64,000 nt of DNA from Alnus glutinosa (GCF_958979055.1 NC_084888.1:34963804-35027803), one strand, 5' to 3'; shown: positions 21,452 to 35,124, counted from the stretch's first letter. The notes: generated by a model from the sequence alone, not told the origin. A program made the numbers and translations.

Positions 21452-24400
21452 TTACGAGAGGACACTAGAGGACTCAGCCAAGAAATTCACAACTCTGTTC
21501 AACAGATTTAAGCCAAATACCGTTTCCTCACAGTTGACTTTTACGGACACTTCCAATGGATCATAGCATTTGCCTTCAACAGTAATGGTAATCAAGCAGG
21601 GAATTGAGTTTCTCAAGATCTCACTGCTGAACCGTAGGTGTATACCTGATGCATCGTCAAGGTTGGCAGCAACCGGTAAATCCACTGATACAAGGAAAAG
21701 ATTTGCATTGCCAAGCATCTTCAATGCTAGGCACTCACAGATTACAAGAAAGTTGTCTTTTGTTGCTAGGTTCTCACCCTTGCCCTTGTTTAGCTCCTCA
21801 ATGTGGTCAGTGAACATGCAACTGTTGTGCATAATGCAAGAGAATCCAATTTAGAATATGAAAGACGACCCAATTATTATACAATTAACAAAGCAGTCAG
21901 GAGAAAGAGAATCGTCTCCATAACTCCATATATCACCAGATATCTGTATATATGTCATCTTGATGTGTGACAGAGTGGCAAATCGTATATTACAATTCAT
22001 TTTCTTTTTTTTTTTTAATTTTTTTTTTTATTATTTTGCACTGCAGAAAGAAAAGGATAGGAATGGGGGGTCGCAGAACTTCCTATACATGGCCAAGGCA
22101 ACCCTGAGAAGGGTAGACTTCACTGGCCCCATAGAGCTAGACACCCACCCTAACATGAAATTAACGGGATTATAACCCAAGAATTAAGGAGAAAAAGTGC
22201 ATTTACCATTCATCCACCTGCCACGGCAGTCATATATTGCAATTTTATATATCACTTTCATTACTCATCTCATTACCTTTTTTTCTTTCTTTCCTTTTTC
22301 TGGTTTTGTTTATCTATCCATAGGCATAATTGCCCAGTTTGATAACAGGAAAGCTAGGGCTGGAGTAGCATTTCCAAACAACTATGTCCAATGGTACAAT
22401 GGGCCTTGTATAGCACTATGAATACTGCATTAACATGAGCATCAGGATTTCTGAATCCTATCACTCAACTCCGAGACAGTACAAGGAAGAGAAGGCAATA
22501 GCGAAGAAGAAAATAAAAATTATAAGAGGATTCAATAGGGTGACTGACCTCCTCATGTATTCAAACATTCCTCGGAGACGAGATTCCTTATTAGTGAAGG
22601 CTTGAATATCCATTGTAAGTGGTCTTACAAAGTATCCAATGTCTGGCCGCAACTTAACAGGAAGCTTCTTGCCATTACAAAATAAGGCCAGCTTCAGAGG
22701 CAGTAGATGATGATGGAAGCGAACCTGGATAATCCTCTTTGCTGTCTGACCAGGTTCCAGAGAAGCGATCTCTTCCATAGAAACCATAATTGGTCCATCA
22801 TTGTGGGATGTCAAAAAGCTGCAGCATCAAGATAAGAAGGTTCAACATGATTTAGTGCTTTAAAGGTCTGCATGTGTAAGATACAATTAGAGGTTGGGCG
22901 CAGGGGAGGAAAAAATTAAGGTCACAGAGATACTTTTGAGTATATGCCAATCATAAACGGTTTATGTGAAACTACATTCCTGGTGGCTGAACTCAGATGG
23001 ATCTGGTGACACTTAATGGTTAAGACAACAGTTTAAAATCTTTGAAAATCTACCAACCTCAAACTTTTACCCAAAGTGATAAAAATGTACTCTTTGACCT
23101 TATATAAATAATCAAATATTAATAGAAATTATAATTTCTACCTGGGATGATAACCAAATTAGAGACAGATATGTTAGCACTTATAGAAATCACATCTAAC
23201 CTCTTTTAACATCTAAAATAAAGAATCCGGTCAAGTTATAAAATAATAATAGTAAAACCATCTAAACTTGTATCAAACACTAAGTTATTGGATACGGGTA
23301 GTGGAGCAAACTTTTCCAGACTAAAAACCATAACCATATTTTGTGATACAGGTTGTAACCATACCCCTTCATGATCACCAATTAATCCAAACTTCAGGCA
23401 TGGACCAAGCAGAGGTTCCCATGTTGATTTCAAAGGCATTCAACCAATGACATGAGAAACATCTCTAGGATAATCATATTACAAGACTTTCCTTACATCT
23501 AAATACTTAGATATTTAACCTTGAAAGCACAAAAAAGAACTGGCAACATTCATCACAAGTATGGATAGCAATCACCTGTCAGTAGCAACCAATGTTTGAT
23601 CTGCAGAATTGGAGCCTTTGCAAGAATCCTCATCTTCTAAAAATATATCTGACATGAGATCCGAAGAACAATTTTTGAAGAAAACTTCTACACATACAAG
23701 ATGAAGGGATACGGTTGAAACTTCAGATGAAAACGAAAAATCCACCTTCAAGCCGTTTCCATTTGCAGGATCTAAGAGTGTGTAGCTCTTCGTTTTAACT
23801 CGCTGCCCAATATCCCTGATGGAGATTCTTGCTGTAGATCTGCAAACTTGACTTTGTCCAGATGTACTCATATTGGATAAACCAGGCTGGTCATTCAACC
23901 AGGATTCAAGACCTCTCTTTGATATCAATTCCCCAAAATCAGCAGACCCGGACTGAGAAACTCCATCCTGATTTTCACAAGCATTGCCAACATCTGAAAT
24001 CTGAATAAGTGGATCATCATTGCCATCACCTTCATTTACAGAACCAGTCTCATCACTGCCACCACTAACACTCGAGCCAGTAATAGAATGTTCAGAATTA
24101 TAATCAGAAGCACTTTCCTGATCCAAAGACCCAGATACTGCGTCAGGATCATCTGTGTCATAGGATTCACTATTTATGGCTCTCTCTAAGGTATTTGATC
24201 CTTTATCCACATTTGAGAGGTCAAAGTCATCAAGTAACAAACTACGCGGCTTTGGAAGGGGTTCATACCCTGGAGCTGCATGGAGAACTATCTGTGAAAG
24301 AGAACCAGGAAGATAAAATCGATAGTTCATGGGTTCAGGTGACACTGGTTTCATCTGTCCTACAAATATGTGTTCTGCAAGTACATGTGATGGCTCCTTA

Positions 24401-24715
24401 TTTTGAGGTAGACTATTTATTTCTTTCTCCGGTCCTTGAGAACCTAAATTGCATGACAAAATTTTCTTTATAAAACGTGCACGGTCACGAACATCGTAGT
24501 TCAAGTCACACTCAGCCAGTTCAAGCACATAACTTAGAACTCTTTTGAAGCTCCACATATCTTCCCCTTCTGCACATAATAAGACCTGTAGAAAAAGGCC
24601 AGTTGAAACATAAAGCATGGTTCTCTCCAAAGCAACAAAATCAAGCAAGTCAAAATCGATTTAATTTCAAGAACCCTAGAAGAAGCACTAGGGAAGCATT
24701 CACGATTCACACATT

Positions 24716-24784
<69 letters not shown>

Positions 24785-27700
24785 AGAGAAGAAGCATTCC
24801 TTTTAATTGTTTAATTTCTATATAAAAAAAAAAAAACACTCATTTACCCATACAAAATACGAAAATAAAATTCATGTAATTTATCTCTCTATAAAGAGCA
24901 ACAATGAAAGGATTCAAGGATAGTCTTGGAAGAGTACTTACCTAAATTCACAATCTTAACACATTTATAGGAACAAAGATTATCAGTTGTGTTTGGATTA
25001 AAAAGTTGAAAATTTCTTAGATTTTTCAAAATGAAGAAATTTAAATGGATGGATTTCAATTCAATCAATTCTAAATTTCATTATTTGGATGAAGCAAATT
25101 TAAAAAATAAAAAAAATGCGGTACTATAGTAGCTATATCGATGATAGTAATGATAGTGGCAATGAATTAGCAATGGTGATGATGTTAGAAATAGTGACAG
25201 AGGTGACAGCCGCGGCAAATGATAATGATGGCAAAAAAAGCAGCAGTATGTTGTGATGGTTAAAATGGTGGTGGCATGAAGTAATACTGTGGTATAGAGA
25301 TGGTGATAATAATGGTGGTTGTGGTGGTGGTGGTGAAGGTGGCAGTGGCAACATAAAGGCAATGGTGGTATACCGATGGCAAAAGTAATGGTAGCAACAA
25401 TGGTGATTTAAATGCTTGAATATCCCAAATTTAAATTCCACAGAAATTTTGAGACAACTCTCTTGTTAATCCAACCAAGGGAAATAATGGAATTTTCAAA
25501 TTACAACTTGAAGTAAAACCTTACTTCAAAATCCGTGATCCAAATAAGGGATTATAGCCTTAGTAGATTAAATCAATGAAGTCAGGTGGAGGCAGGGGAC
25601 ACAGAAGTCCAAAAAATCTTCTCCGCTATCATATAGATATAGAGGTAATCAATGAGATTTAAAGTGTAGAAGAGTTCTAATACCTTCACAATAGAATTTA
25701 GTATCTGAAGCTTTGTTTCCAATGCTTCTGCAGTAAAGTGCGAAGCAAGATACTTAAGTACTGTGGTTAACATCCTTGGTATTGTATCCCCTAAAGAGCA
25801 ATACTCCCCTACCATCCAAATAATCATTGCACGGGCTGCAGGTACCTTGAATGAATCCAAATGACGAATCAACTGGATTATAACCTGTAGAAAATAGGAG
25901 GAGTTTACTTATAATTGAACAACAAAGTACTAAATGATCACATGTAAGATTATTTTGAAGAACATATATGTCAATGCTATCTATATACACGTAACTAGCA
26001 TATGTGCTGTAGCAACCAAACCAAGTTGAAATGAGAAGAATCTTTTGAATTAGTTGTTGGAGGACATAGTTTAACTCATCTCAAATAAACCTTAATCTCA
26101 ACTAATTGACAAAAATAATAACATATAGCATAGAAAGTAGAAGTGCCAAAGAGGTGCATATATAGTGTCAACAGACAAGTTGATGTTCGGGCCAGGGCTG
26201 TACCTCAGTGTATGAACCCAACTATAAGATAGATGCAGAAACTATTAGCCAGTAACATTCCAAGAAGACATTAAAAGCCAGCCATCAATATGCCAATACT
26301 AATGCAATGACATACCGAGGCTAATTCTTCAACATTTCAATTTAAAGATGCAATTAATGTTATAAAGAGTTATGGAATGATGAGATAAATTGGTAACTTG
26401 CAACATGAGGGGAATTTCAAAATGCTAGAAAACTATAATGAATAACAGAAAAGATTATCATGGAGCATCTCCAAGCAACATTGGATCCAAAAGAACAACA
26501 AAAGGCAAACATAGACACAAACAGGGCAAAAAAAATATATATATACATGCAACTTTCCTGAACCCACACACGTGATGTAGAAAGTCACCTCCAAAATGAA
26601 ATTAATGGTGTCACAATGCTGTCCTTATTCATATTTAATGTGTTCCTTGCCTCTACAGATTCTTATAAAACATCTAAAGATTCAGATGGAATAAATAGAA
26701 AGCGAACGGCATAAACACATGGAAGCATCTTGACAACAGAAAGTAAAGTGTACCTTCTCATGACTGCATGGATCTTGCTTTATGATTGACTTAATGGACA
26801 TTATTACTTGAATCAAAATATCTGCTTCTCCCTCCACAGATCCAGAGTCACCAGACACAAATTCTGCATTGTTGTGTGTTGCTTTTAACAAACAAGAAAA
26901 AACACTTTTTCAAAGGACACTAGAAAACAAGGGGCAGGCAAACAGACCCTGTCTAGTCAGAGCCAACAGCCCTTCCAAGCATGTGTTTGCCCTTTTTGGA
27001 AGTCGTTGTGCACATAAACCAATTGCAGCAACAGTATCAGCAGCAAATCTCCTGTCTGGATCTCTAATATAATCCTAGCAACACACTAAAAGATAAGCAT
27101 CAATTCATGCACTAAAACCCATGAAGATCAAAGAGATGTAACGATTGGATCGAACAAAAATACAAATTACAAAATACTTTTTCAGGCAATCCAAACAACA
27201 GCAAAACAATTGCATATGAAGAGTGTGCTGAGAGTGGTAAGTTATAAGTTGTACATATATGATGACTTTAACAGTTAATCAACCAACTTCAAGATTGTTC
27301 ACGGGTTGTCTTAGACGTGCCTTAGTGTCACAAAAAGGAAAGCATTGAAACAGTTACTTCAGATACTGCTCCCACCTACTCTATCTTTTACCAAATTTAG
27401 CCAAAATTTTATTTTTGTTTACAGTCCCTAGGAAGCAGATCTGAAAACTTTTTGACTTTAACAGAGGAAAGTGTTCCAGTGTCTGTCCAATCAATGGTAT
27501 GGTTAGATTATTGTGTTTTAAAAAGGAGAAAATTAAAAGCAAAGTAGTCAACAAAGTTCAATGCAGATTGACAGTATCAAGGTTAAGTAGCAGTTAGCAT
27601 CAACATGCACGAAAAGGTAGCCGTTTGCAAATGACATCTAACTCATGAACCCTGCACCCCTTGATTGTCACAACCTTAATTTTATTCAAAAGCTACAATC

Positions 27701-30700
27701 AACCTTAATTTTATTCAAAAACTGTATTGCTTGATTAAAATTCCCATTAAAAACGAGCATATCTTTGTCTAACATGTCACTGACTTCAGTGATTTGTGGA
27801 TTACCCTACTTTAATAAGCCTTCTTTCTCCCAAAACTAACCGTAAAATTACTCAGGACAACATTTTAATGTGGTAAGTAATTTACTCACAGTAAAGCCCC
27901 AAATTACAGCAAAGCCAACAAAAACTTTCAAATATGATCATCAGTCCATCTGATATAAAGGGACAAAAGCCCCAACATTGACAAAACTTCCTCCAAAAGG
28001 CAGCCACCTATCTATTAGAGGTTGATTTGCAAAGAAACCATAAAAAAAGGGGACTATACCTGAAACTCTTTAAAAATAAATGAAATGGACGAATCTGTAG
28101 CAATGGAGGACAGTATCTCAAGCTTCAGAGCTTTTATTTGATATGAATCTGAAGAACATATGAAGAAGTCTTCAAAGTACGGAGCAAAGAGAGAAGGCAT
28201 TGCTTTGGCAAAGACTTGAATGTTGCAGAGTACCTGCAAAAGTCAATTGATATAACCATCCTTACCATCTTAGATACCATGCTGAAAATGTAGAATAAAC
28301 AAAATCCAATATCTGAATTGGATAAAAGCACTATCTACTGCCATGATGCATAAGCTTCGAAGAAACTCCAATACTAAGGCTTACAAAATTCTAAAGAACC
28401 TTGAAAAGTTATGCATAGGTATCATCCACATCATCTAATACACGCCATGGAATTGCACCAGCCAACAGTAAGCACTCAAAAGTCAAAACCATTCAAAACA
28501 CCATAAGCTCATAGAGATTTTAAAGCAATGAAGTAATACAACCAAGCTTTGAGACATATTTCCATGTACTCACATATGTCCTTAAATGAAGGTATGTCAT
28601 AACATGCCAAGGTTGATATAGGTAAATAGATGAAGGAACTTAACCCACAGTTTTCAGTATATTCTATGTAACAAATAGAGATGTGAAAGGATTTCATGCA
28701 TTTTAATCTTAAATCAAACAACCAAAAAAGAATTATTTCCCGAATAAGTTAAAGTCCAAATTTACTTATCAAAAAAAATAAGTTAAAGTCCAAATTTACA
28801 AATGAATTTCTTTTTCTCACACTGCATTTCCATCCCTTCACAATCTTATTTCCCTCCCTTTTCCAACATGGAGTTAGGAGATATAAAATGATACACCTTC
28901 GCACTTGAGGCTTCAGCAAACTGGCCACCTTTCATTACCTTATATGACAGCTTATTTTAACATAGTAGCTTCTCAAATAATGTACCCAAAAAGACAAGGC
29001 TATAAGATATTTGAAAATCAATACATTTATTGTTCATTAAAATAGAATATTACACAAACTCCTTGCAAGAAAGCCAAAAGCTAAACATATACATAGACAT
29101 CACATGCACATGCACATCAACGAGCAAAACAAATAGAAGGAACATGTGAAATATACATAGATCAATTAGTTCAAGGAAATGTAAAGTACCACATATTTCG
29201 AGGAACTGGATGATCTCAGGACAAACAAGAGTGGTTTGACAATTCTTTTGACATCCTCCCTTGGTGCCATTATCCAATGTACACCAGCAGCTGCAAGTAC
29301 CACTGCACTATTATTGCTCCATAACAATGGGGACGTACACTGCAGCAGGATCTTCACATCATTGTTACTTTTTCCGGAAGTAAATTGTGAAACATTCAGT
29401 TCAGAAGGACCCCTATTTGCATAACTTAACCGAGATAAGTATTCATCCGGTCCTTCAATATAACACCTGGATACCATTTTAGCAAATTCTGAGTCATTAT
29501 TCCCACTCATGTGATCATCTAATCCAAAGTCATTACCACTCACATATCCAGTGTCTTCATTTACTGAAACTTTGGTAGCTGAACCATCATTTTGAGAATT
29601 GGAACTCTCCGTACAGTGCAAAGAAAACATTAGGGACTCTTTAACAAGCCCATGCCTTGCTATTACAAAGCGCAAAAGGATCCCAATTAAGACTATTTGC
29701 CCCCACTCCTCCACGTCAGGAAGAATCTCACATAACCTTTGATAATTTCGTCCGATCAGAGAAAAATTATTTGGACAAATAGAAGCAAATGAAGCAGCTG
29801 CAGCTCCGAGTACTCCAGGGGAATGGTCATTTAACAATATCCCAACAATCTGCATAGGGCATAAAGCCAGCGACAAAACCTCTTTCAATTTATTTTTCCC
29901 CCCAAAATATCTACTTCTCAAAGATAAGAAATGGGGAAAATATACTATCATTTAAAATATAAGTTACCGGACCTCCTCAATTGCAGAGGTATGTTCCTCT
30001 AGGCGCAAATCATACAGTTTCGGAAGTGCATTTGCTGCAGATTTTCTAACATAAACAGAAGGATCTCTAGCACACTTTCCCACAGCCACCAAAACAAGAG
30101 CTGCAATTACATGTAGCCGGATTCCTGCCATGGTACGAAGCGCCCACCCCCTCACCAATGGATTTGGATCCCCCAAGTCCTTCTGGAAATAGTTAATAGA
30201 TAGCAACGCTTCATTTGGCCGCCTAAATGATCAAATAATAAGTAGAAGTAAGTAATGGCAAGTACCCAAACACGCTGCGCGTTAACTCTAAACACCATAT
30301 ACACGCTTAGATAGAATCAAATAGAGCATAAGTTCAGAGTCAATCCACAAAGATATAATCCCTAGCTTCACTGGTGCAAACCCCAAATCAAATTGATTTT
30401 AAGCCCGAGATAATGAAAACTTATATTTAATAATCAATTTTAACCACCTAACAGTGTGTGTGTGTGCGCGCGTGCGCGCGCATAGACAGCATTCAGTCAA
30501 CCTCGCAAACCTCCAGAAACTACTATAAATAAAAAATCAATTGCATAAAACCTTTCAAACTTGAAGAAATTGTAGCGTGAAATTAACCAGTTAACGTACT
30601 TTTCAGCGTAATGCAGCAGGTACAAGTACACAAGCTTCTTCACGTCCAATGAATGAGACGCTACGTTTTTAACAACCTGTAATTCCATTACAATTCACGG

Positions 30701-31033
30701 ACAATTACATTACTAACTAAGCACTAGAGAATAGTTATAATTTTCAGAGTCATAACTTCTTTTCTTTTTATTTCTCAAGAGCCAAACAGAGAAAAAAGCG
30801 AAAACCAAGAGAGCGACCTGGGGAAAGAAATTGGAGACGTCGAAGCCCTGGGCGATGAGAGCGAGCAACCGCTTGAGGGCCTCGCATTTCTCGGAGTCGA
30901 ACTTGCTGTCGAGGAGCGGGGCGATGTTGACGTCCTCCGGATCGTCGTAGAGGTGGGCGTCGGTTCCGATCCGGAACACCATCGTTGACGCCTTGCTCAG
31001 AGTCTCCGCCGTGGCGCCGAATTGCGGGAACAT
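21452..31033 (-). CDS. AP3B: AP-3 adaptor complex beta subunit
   Basis: Large beta-adaptin of AP-3, which sorts cargo from Golgi/endosomes to the vacuole (the Arabidopsis protein is also called PAT2). Exons in transcript order: 31033-30818, 30676-30600, 30222-29973, 29849-29190, 28233-28060, 27074-26948, 26863-26754, 25884-25684, 24585-23576, 22818-22549 and 21821-21452. All eleven join in frame to 1154 residues. The N-terminal adaptin trunk (1 to about 725) has typical repeats: LVYLYLLHYAEKRPNEALLS, DPNPLVRGWALRTMAG and DPSVYVRKSAANALPKL. A Ser/Asp/Glu-rich hinge follows (about 728-810), rich in SGSSVSGGSDETGS-type sequence and suited to phosphorylation. The C-terminal ear region (about 820-1154) ends AESSSVLS. 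Introns 8 and 10 carry repeats, including a long (GA)n. The start is the family's MFPQFGATAETLSKAS. Identity is very secure. Confidence 0.95.
24717..24778. repeat. (GA)n microsatellite in AP3B intron 8
   Basis: About 31 AG units, about 130 bases upstream on the plus strand of the exon 9 acceptor, so near the 3' end of the intron as transcribed, where it reads as a CT tract that could strengthen the polypyrimidine region. Confidence 0.9.
25130..25440. repeat. Degenerate GAT/GGT triplet repeat in AP3B intron 8
   Basis: An imperfect trinucleotide-type tract (GATGAT, GGTGGT and GGCAAT units) spread over about 300 bases. On the minus strand it gives an artificial His/Tyr/Ser-rich open frame. Looks like an old, decayed triplet microsatellite. 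Confidence 0.6.
30454..30484. repeat. Alternating purine-pyrimidine tract in AP3B intron 2
   Basis: About 31 bases of unbroken alternation (GT units turning into GC units). Such tracts can adopt Z-DNA under negative supercoiling. It lies about 550 bases inside the 5' part of the gene. Confidence 0.8.
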
Positions 31034-31795
31034 TTTGCTTCCGATTCCGAGCTTTGTGAGATTTCGTTTTCTTTTCTCTCTTCTAACTGCGTAGCTGGAA
31101 CTGCTGGATGTGGCGTGCAAATTGAGTCTGTTTGGCTGCGGGCCTAGCAGACTCTTGTTGCAGACTCTTATCATATATTCTATTGCTGGATTGGTGGATA
31201 TAGCCGGACCAAGGCCAGCCCGACATGTGGATGAATCAAAATATTAGGCCCAGGTTGAACTGGGCTGGGCTGGGCTGGTCTGGGGTGAGGACTCCTATAT
31301 TTGTTCGTCTACTATAAGACCAATAGAAAATGAAAAATGTTTAGGATATTTTAATTCCTTATAAATTCACGTAACAATCACATACCGTAAGAGGAATGTC
31401 AAGTAGAATGCAACGTAACCGTTCATATTTTAACGAGACATAATAAGTGTCATTTGAGCTATTATTTGTACAAATAAGATTGGGACGTATAGGCACAAAG
31501 AGACTTGCTTTCAGTGACTTTGCGTTTGAGACTCATATTTTTGTCTTAGCCCGTAAAGAATAATTGCTATATATTATATTCCTATTTTATTGGGTTGATG
31601 TGATTCATTATCTACTCATGAAAAGACTAGAATGAATCCATTTGGCACATGCAAGCTATTGCTTTGACATTCTTCTTACCCGTATATAGAAAGTGTGTAT
31701 ATATATCTAATAAGCTCTCATGAGCTCTCTCTTGCTCCGAAATGTCATGCAAAATATACAAATTTATAGCTTAAAGTTGGCATGTAAAAATTGGC

Positions 31796-31829
<34 letters not shown>

Positions 31830-32527
31830 GAAATTAGGGTTGCGGTCGATTTTGCATTTACTACAAAATCAAAAATTGTAAGAAGTAAGTGTGTTATCGG
31901 GAGTGTGTTCGTGGATGAGATGGCCACTCCGCTCCTCACAACCACGACAATAAGCACGTTTGTCAAGTTTTTAATAAGGTTAGCCATTCTGCATTAAGTT
32001 GTTACCATAGATTTGACTACTCTTTTCATAAAGATTCAACACCACTAATGCGGGCATTCACTGCTGCCCCTCAGTCTACCACTAATTCAACCAATCATGT
32101 CACATTTGAGCTCGAAATTTTAGCATTTGGGCTGATCAACTAAGTATGGGTAATAGACAAGGTTTGGACATTCAACATCTTGGGCACTTCTTCTTTAAAC
32201 TATGCTCATGCTACATTCATGCTTAATAATCTTCTTAATGTTCCTTCCATTTTTGTATCTTTTAGCTATTGAGTATTGGCATGAGCAATCACATCTTATA
32301 TAAATAACCGACCAAAATTTGAAAATAAGGGCAACAGAAAATGACCTATGCATTGCATCAGTTACATAGTAGTGAAATTTCAAATTGAAATCTTCAAGAT
32401 TGTTTGCTAAAAAATTCCTTTAATTGCCTCGAAATTCCTTGGAGACGTTTAAAATATTGTACATTTAATGTCCACCAAGTAATTGGTCAACAAAAGTGGG
32501 GTGAAATAAATATCATCTATTTCATCC

Positions 32528-32564
<37 letters not shown>

Positions 32565-32828
32565 TGTCACGTAATAAAAAAGAAAGAACATGTAAGGCAA
32601 TTAAATCAGAAAAAATCAAAAGAGTTTCCTAGCAGTAAAATCCAACAACATTACAAATCCAATAAATATTAAAAAAAATATTCCGAAATTCAAAACATAA
32701 ATTAAATATAAATATACATTTTTTATTTTTCGCGGACATGCATTATTAGCCACCCGCATTTCCACCCTTTAACTGCTATCATTGATTGTGGGAAGTACAA
32801 ATATTCAACAATCCTAATATGAAACTCT
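31034..32828. other. AP3B upstream region and spacer
   Basis: The first roughly 250 bases beyond the AP3B start hold its 5' UTR/promoter (no clear TATA box; a GGGCTGG repeat is near 31260). The rest is A/T-rich spacer with a (TA)n tract at about 31796-31823 and a (TG)n(TA)n tract at about 32529-32565. No gene seen. Confidence 0.5.
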
Positions 32829-33345
32829 TTAGCCTGATGCAAGCTTAATAATAAAGGAAATTGCGTCTCCAAAAATTGCAGTAATAATGAGCTGAAGAGC
32901 CCATATTATCTTGGATGAGCTTAGCTTTCTAGCCTTCCTTCCAGTGAGTCCCCCATGCTCTACTTCCAAACTCAAGGTACTTGTCGTTGCTCCACCACTT
33001 TGTTGTAGGAAATAAGCCTGGCCTCTCTCCATTTCTCCAGAATCAAGTGCGTCACACATCCCACATGGTAACAATAATTGCCACAAGTGGAGACATAAGC
33101 CCAGCCCTCAACCTCTTGTGATAATCTCCTACGTACTCGATCTGGCATATTAGGCACTTTGATGAGCCTGAGATCTTTTTGAAGAGCTTTAGACTCACCC
33201 CTCGATCATCTGTGATCATATCACGTTTGAGCTTCAAACAACAAGGATGTAAGAAGACACGTCCATTATTACAGACAACTAGCCGTATATATACTTGAAC
33301 CCTTGGACACTCTTCCCACATGCAACACAAAATCCAATATGCATG
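32829..33345 (-). pseudogene. DC1 (Cys/His-rich C1) pseudogene A
   Basis: Decayed copy of a DC1 gene most like the intact one at 45893-46639. Pieces in three different frames read, in order: an ACGKSVQGF-type second finger start, VFLHPCCLKL, SGSSKCLICQ, EVEGWAYVSTCGNYCYHVGC, LILEKWREA, then the tail TTSTLSLEVEHGGLTGRKAR and ALQLIITAIFGDAIS. There is at least one in-frame stop and two frame changes, and the N-terminal finger is missing. Not expected to make a DC1 protein. Confidence 0.8.
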
Positions 33346-34378
33346 TAGTATTTGGCTTCAAACAACATGCATGCATGATTCGATCGAAATCTCTTTATCT
33401 TTTATGGAGTGTTTTTTCGCACATTGTTGGTTAAGAGAGAGGTTCACGAGCTAATAGATTTGATTCCATAGTCCCACTCTGTTGGACACACATTCTAGAT
33501 CCCCAAGAATATATAACAAGATAGTAAGGAGTCCTAAGGACGAAGATATAGTATATGCAGCTTTGATATATTATTTCCCTTTTATTTACCAGGATACATG
33601 ACTGCTTTGATATATTAATTTCCTTTTTATTAGCAGGATACATGATTTAAACTACAGTATATATTCATAGAGCTAGGATAGTCAAACGTAGATAAAATAT
33701 TATGTCTCAAATTTATTATTTTTTAAAAATATGCAATTCAATTATTTTCAAAATAAAAATAATTTATCAGGGGAAACGTCTACATGAGCGAGCCGGTAGA
33801 TAAAAATAAAAATAATTTTAATTATTTTTTGATTTTTTTTTTAAAAAAATTTTTACAAACAAAAAAGCCATTTATTTCACTTACCAAGTAATTAATCTAC
33901 ATGTTAAAAGATCAAATGATTCGAACCCGATTATACCAAACTCTAACCTACTAAATTCGTGTTGGGTTCATGTTAAATTTACAGATCGTGTAAAAAATTG
34001 TCAGCCGAATCGTCGCTAATAAGATTTTTTTTTTTTGGTTCTAACAGTAGCAACAACCAAAATGTCATTATTGATACCCATTAATTAGCAATGACTAGAT
34101 CGTTTTTTATAGGCACTTATCAGTGACGACTTTTGAGTCATTGCTAATGACCAAATTTCTTGTTGTGATATACTTAATCAAGTTTATGTATGTAAAAGAT
34201 GATCAGATTTGACATACAAATTATAACAGTTACCTCCACGTATTATATATCCTTTTACATAAGATAATGAGAAATGCTAGCGAACTCAAACTTTTACGCT
34301 TCCAAGTACTTTTAATTACTTCCTAATGTGTCAATTGTCATGCACGTTAGCTTAATTTTCAATACAACTTATTTCTTA
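33346..34378. other. Spacer with a copy of the DC1 downstream flank
   Basis: About 34163-34265 matches the conserved DNA found just downstream of the DC1 genes at 40760-40870, 55090-55205 and 61990-62110 (core motif AGATGATCAGATT). The rest is A/T-rich and without a gene. Confidence 0.5.
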
Positions 34379-35124
34379 TGCTCCGTTTGTTTCAACGTAA
34401 AATGATTTTTTCGAAAATATTTTCTAGTGTTTGACTCGCACAAAAAAATTACGAAAAGCGAAAATGTAACTGTCGCCGAAATCCGGCAATGTTCGGTCGT
34501 CGTTGCCGGATTCCTGCCGACTCCTCCGGATCCAGTCAGACCCTACTGGATCCTGGCCAAATTCGGCCGGATCAATGACCGGATCCATCCAAATCCGGCC
34601 GGATCCAGGCCATTTTGGCCAGATCAGGCCGGATCAGTGGCTGGATCCGTCCAGATCCGACCGTATCCCGGCCATTTTGGCCGGATCAATGGCCGGATCC
34701 TGTTAGATCCTGCCGAATCCTGTCCATTTTGGCCAGATCAGGCCGGATTCTGACCATGGTCGAATTCCGGCCAGAATTTGGTCTGCTGGCATCCGGCTAC
34801 GGTGGCCAGATGTCGCCGAATTTCGGTGCCGGCAATATTCCCGTGGCCGAATGCTACCAGATTTCGAAGCCGCTTGGATTCCGACTACCGACCATGGCCG
34901 GATTCCGGCAATCGAATATCAAACGTGAGTGCAAGGACGAAGAGTATAATTTTGGAAAATGATTTACGGTTTTTAAAACCGTAAATCGTTTTTCAAAAAT
35001 TAAAGAAGCTTTTACGGTCAAACTGAAAATGATTTTTGTTGACCATTATTTTCGCCCCTACCAAACACCGTAAAATGTCGAAATCATTTTTCAGAAATCA
35101 TTTTACGCCGAAACAAACGGAGCA
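34379..35124. mobile_element. Harbinger-like non-autonomous element carrying a minisatellite
   Basis: A 746-bp element with termini TGCTCCGTTTGTTTC and GAAACAAACGGAGCA and a 3-bp direct repeat TTA (34376-34378 and 35125-35127). The TIR zone extends about 30 bp (AACGTAAAATGATTT and complement). The interior (about 34500-34790) is a degenerate GC-rich minisatellite of roughly 57-60 bp units, each with a CCATTTTGGCC core and GGATCCGGCC-type pieces. Long open frames across the minisatellite are artefacts of the stop-poor repeat. No transposase. Family assignment rests on the 3-bp duplication. Confidence 0.65.

Noticed and set aside
23236-23439. Minus-strand frame in AP3B intron 9
   Set aside because: No splice sites that would include it in frame and no family resemblance; treated as intron.
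24603-24806. Arg-Glu repeat frame and its Ser-Leu counterpart
   Set aside because: Translation of the (GA)n microsatellite in an intron.
34427-34962. Long Pro/Asp/Gly-rich forward frames
   Set aside because: Stop-poor minisatellite inside a MITE; all three frames stay open through the same repeat.
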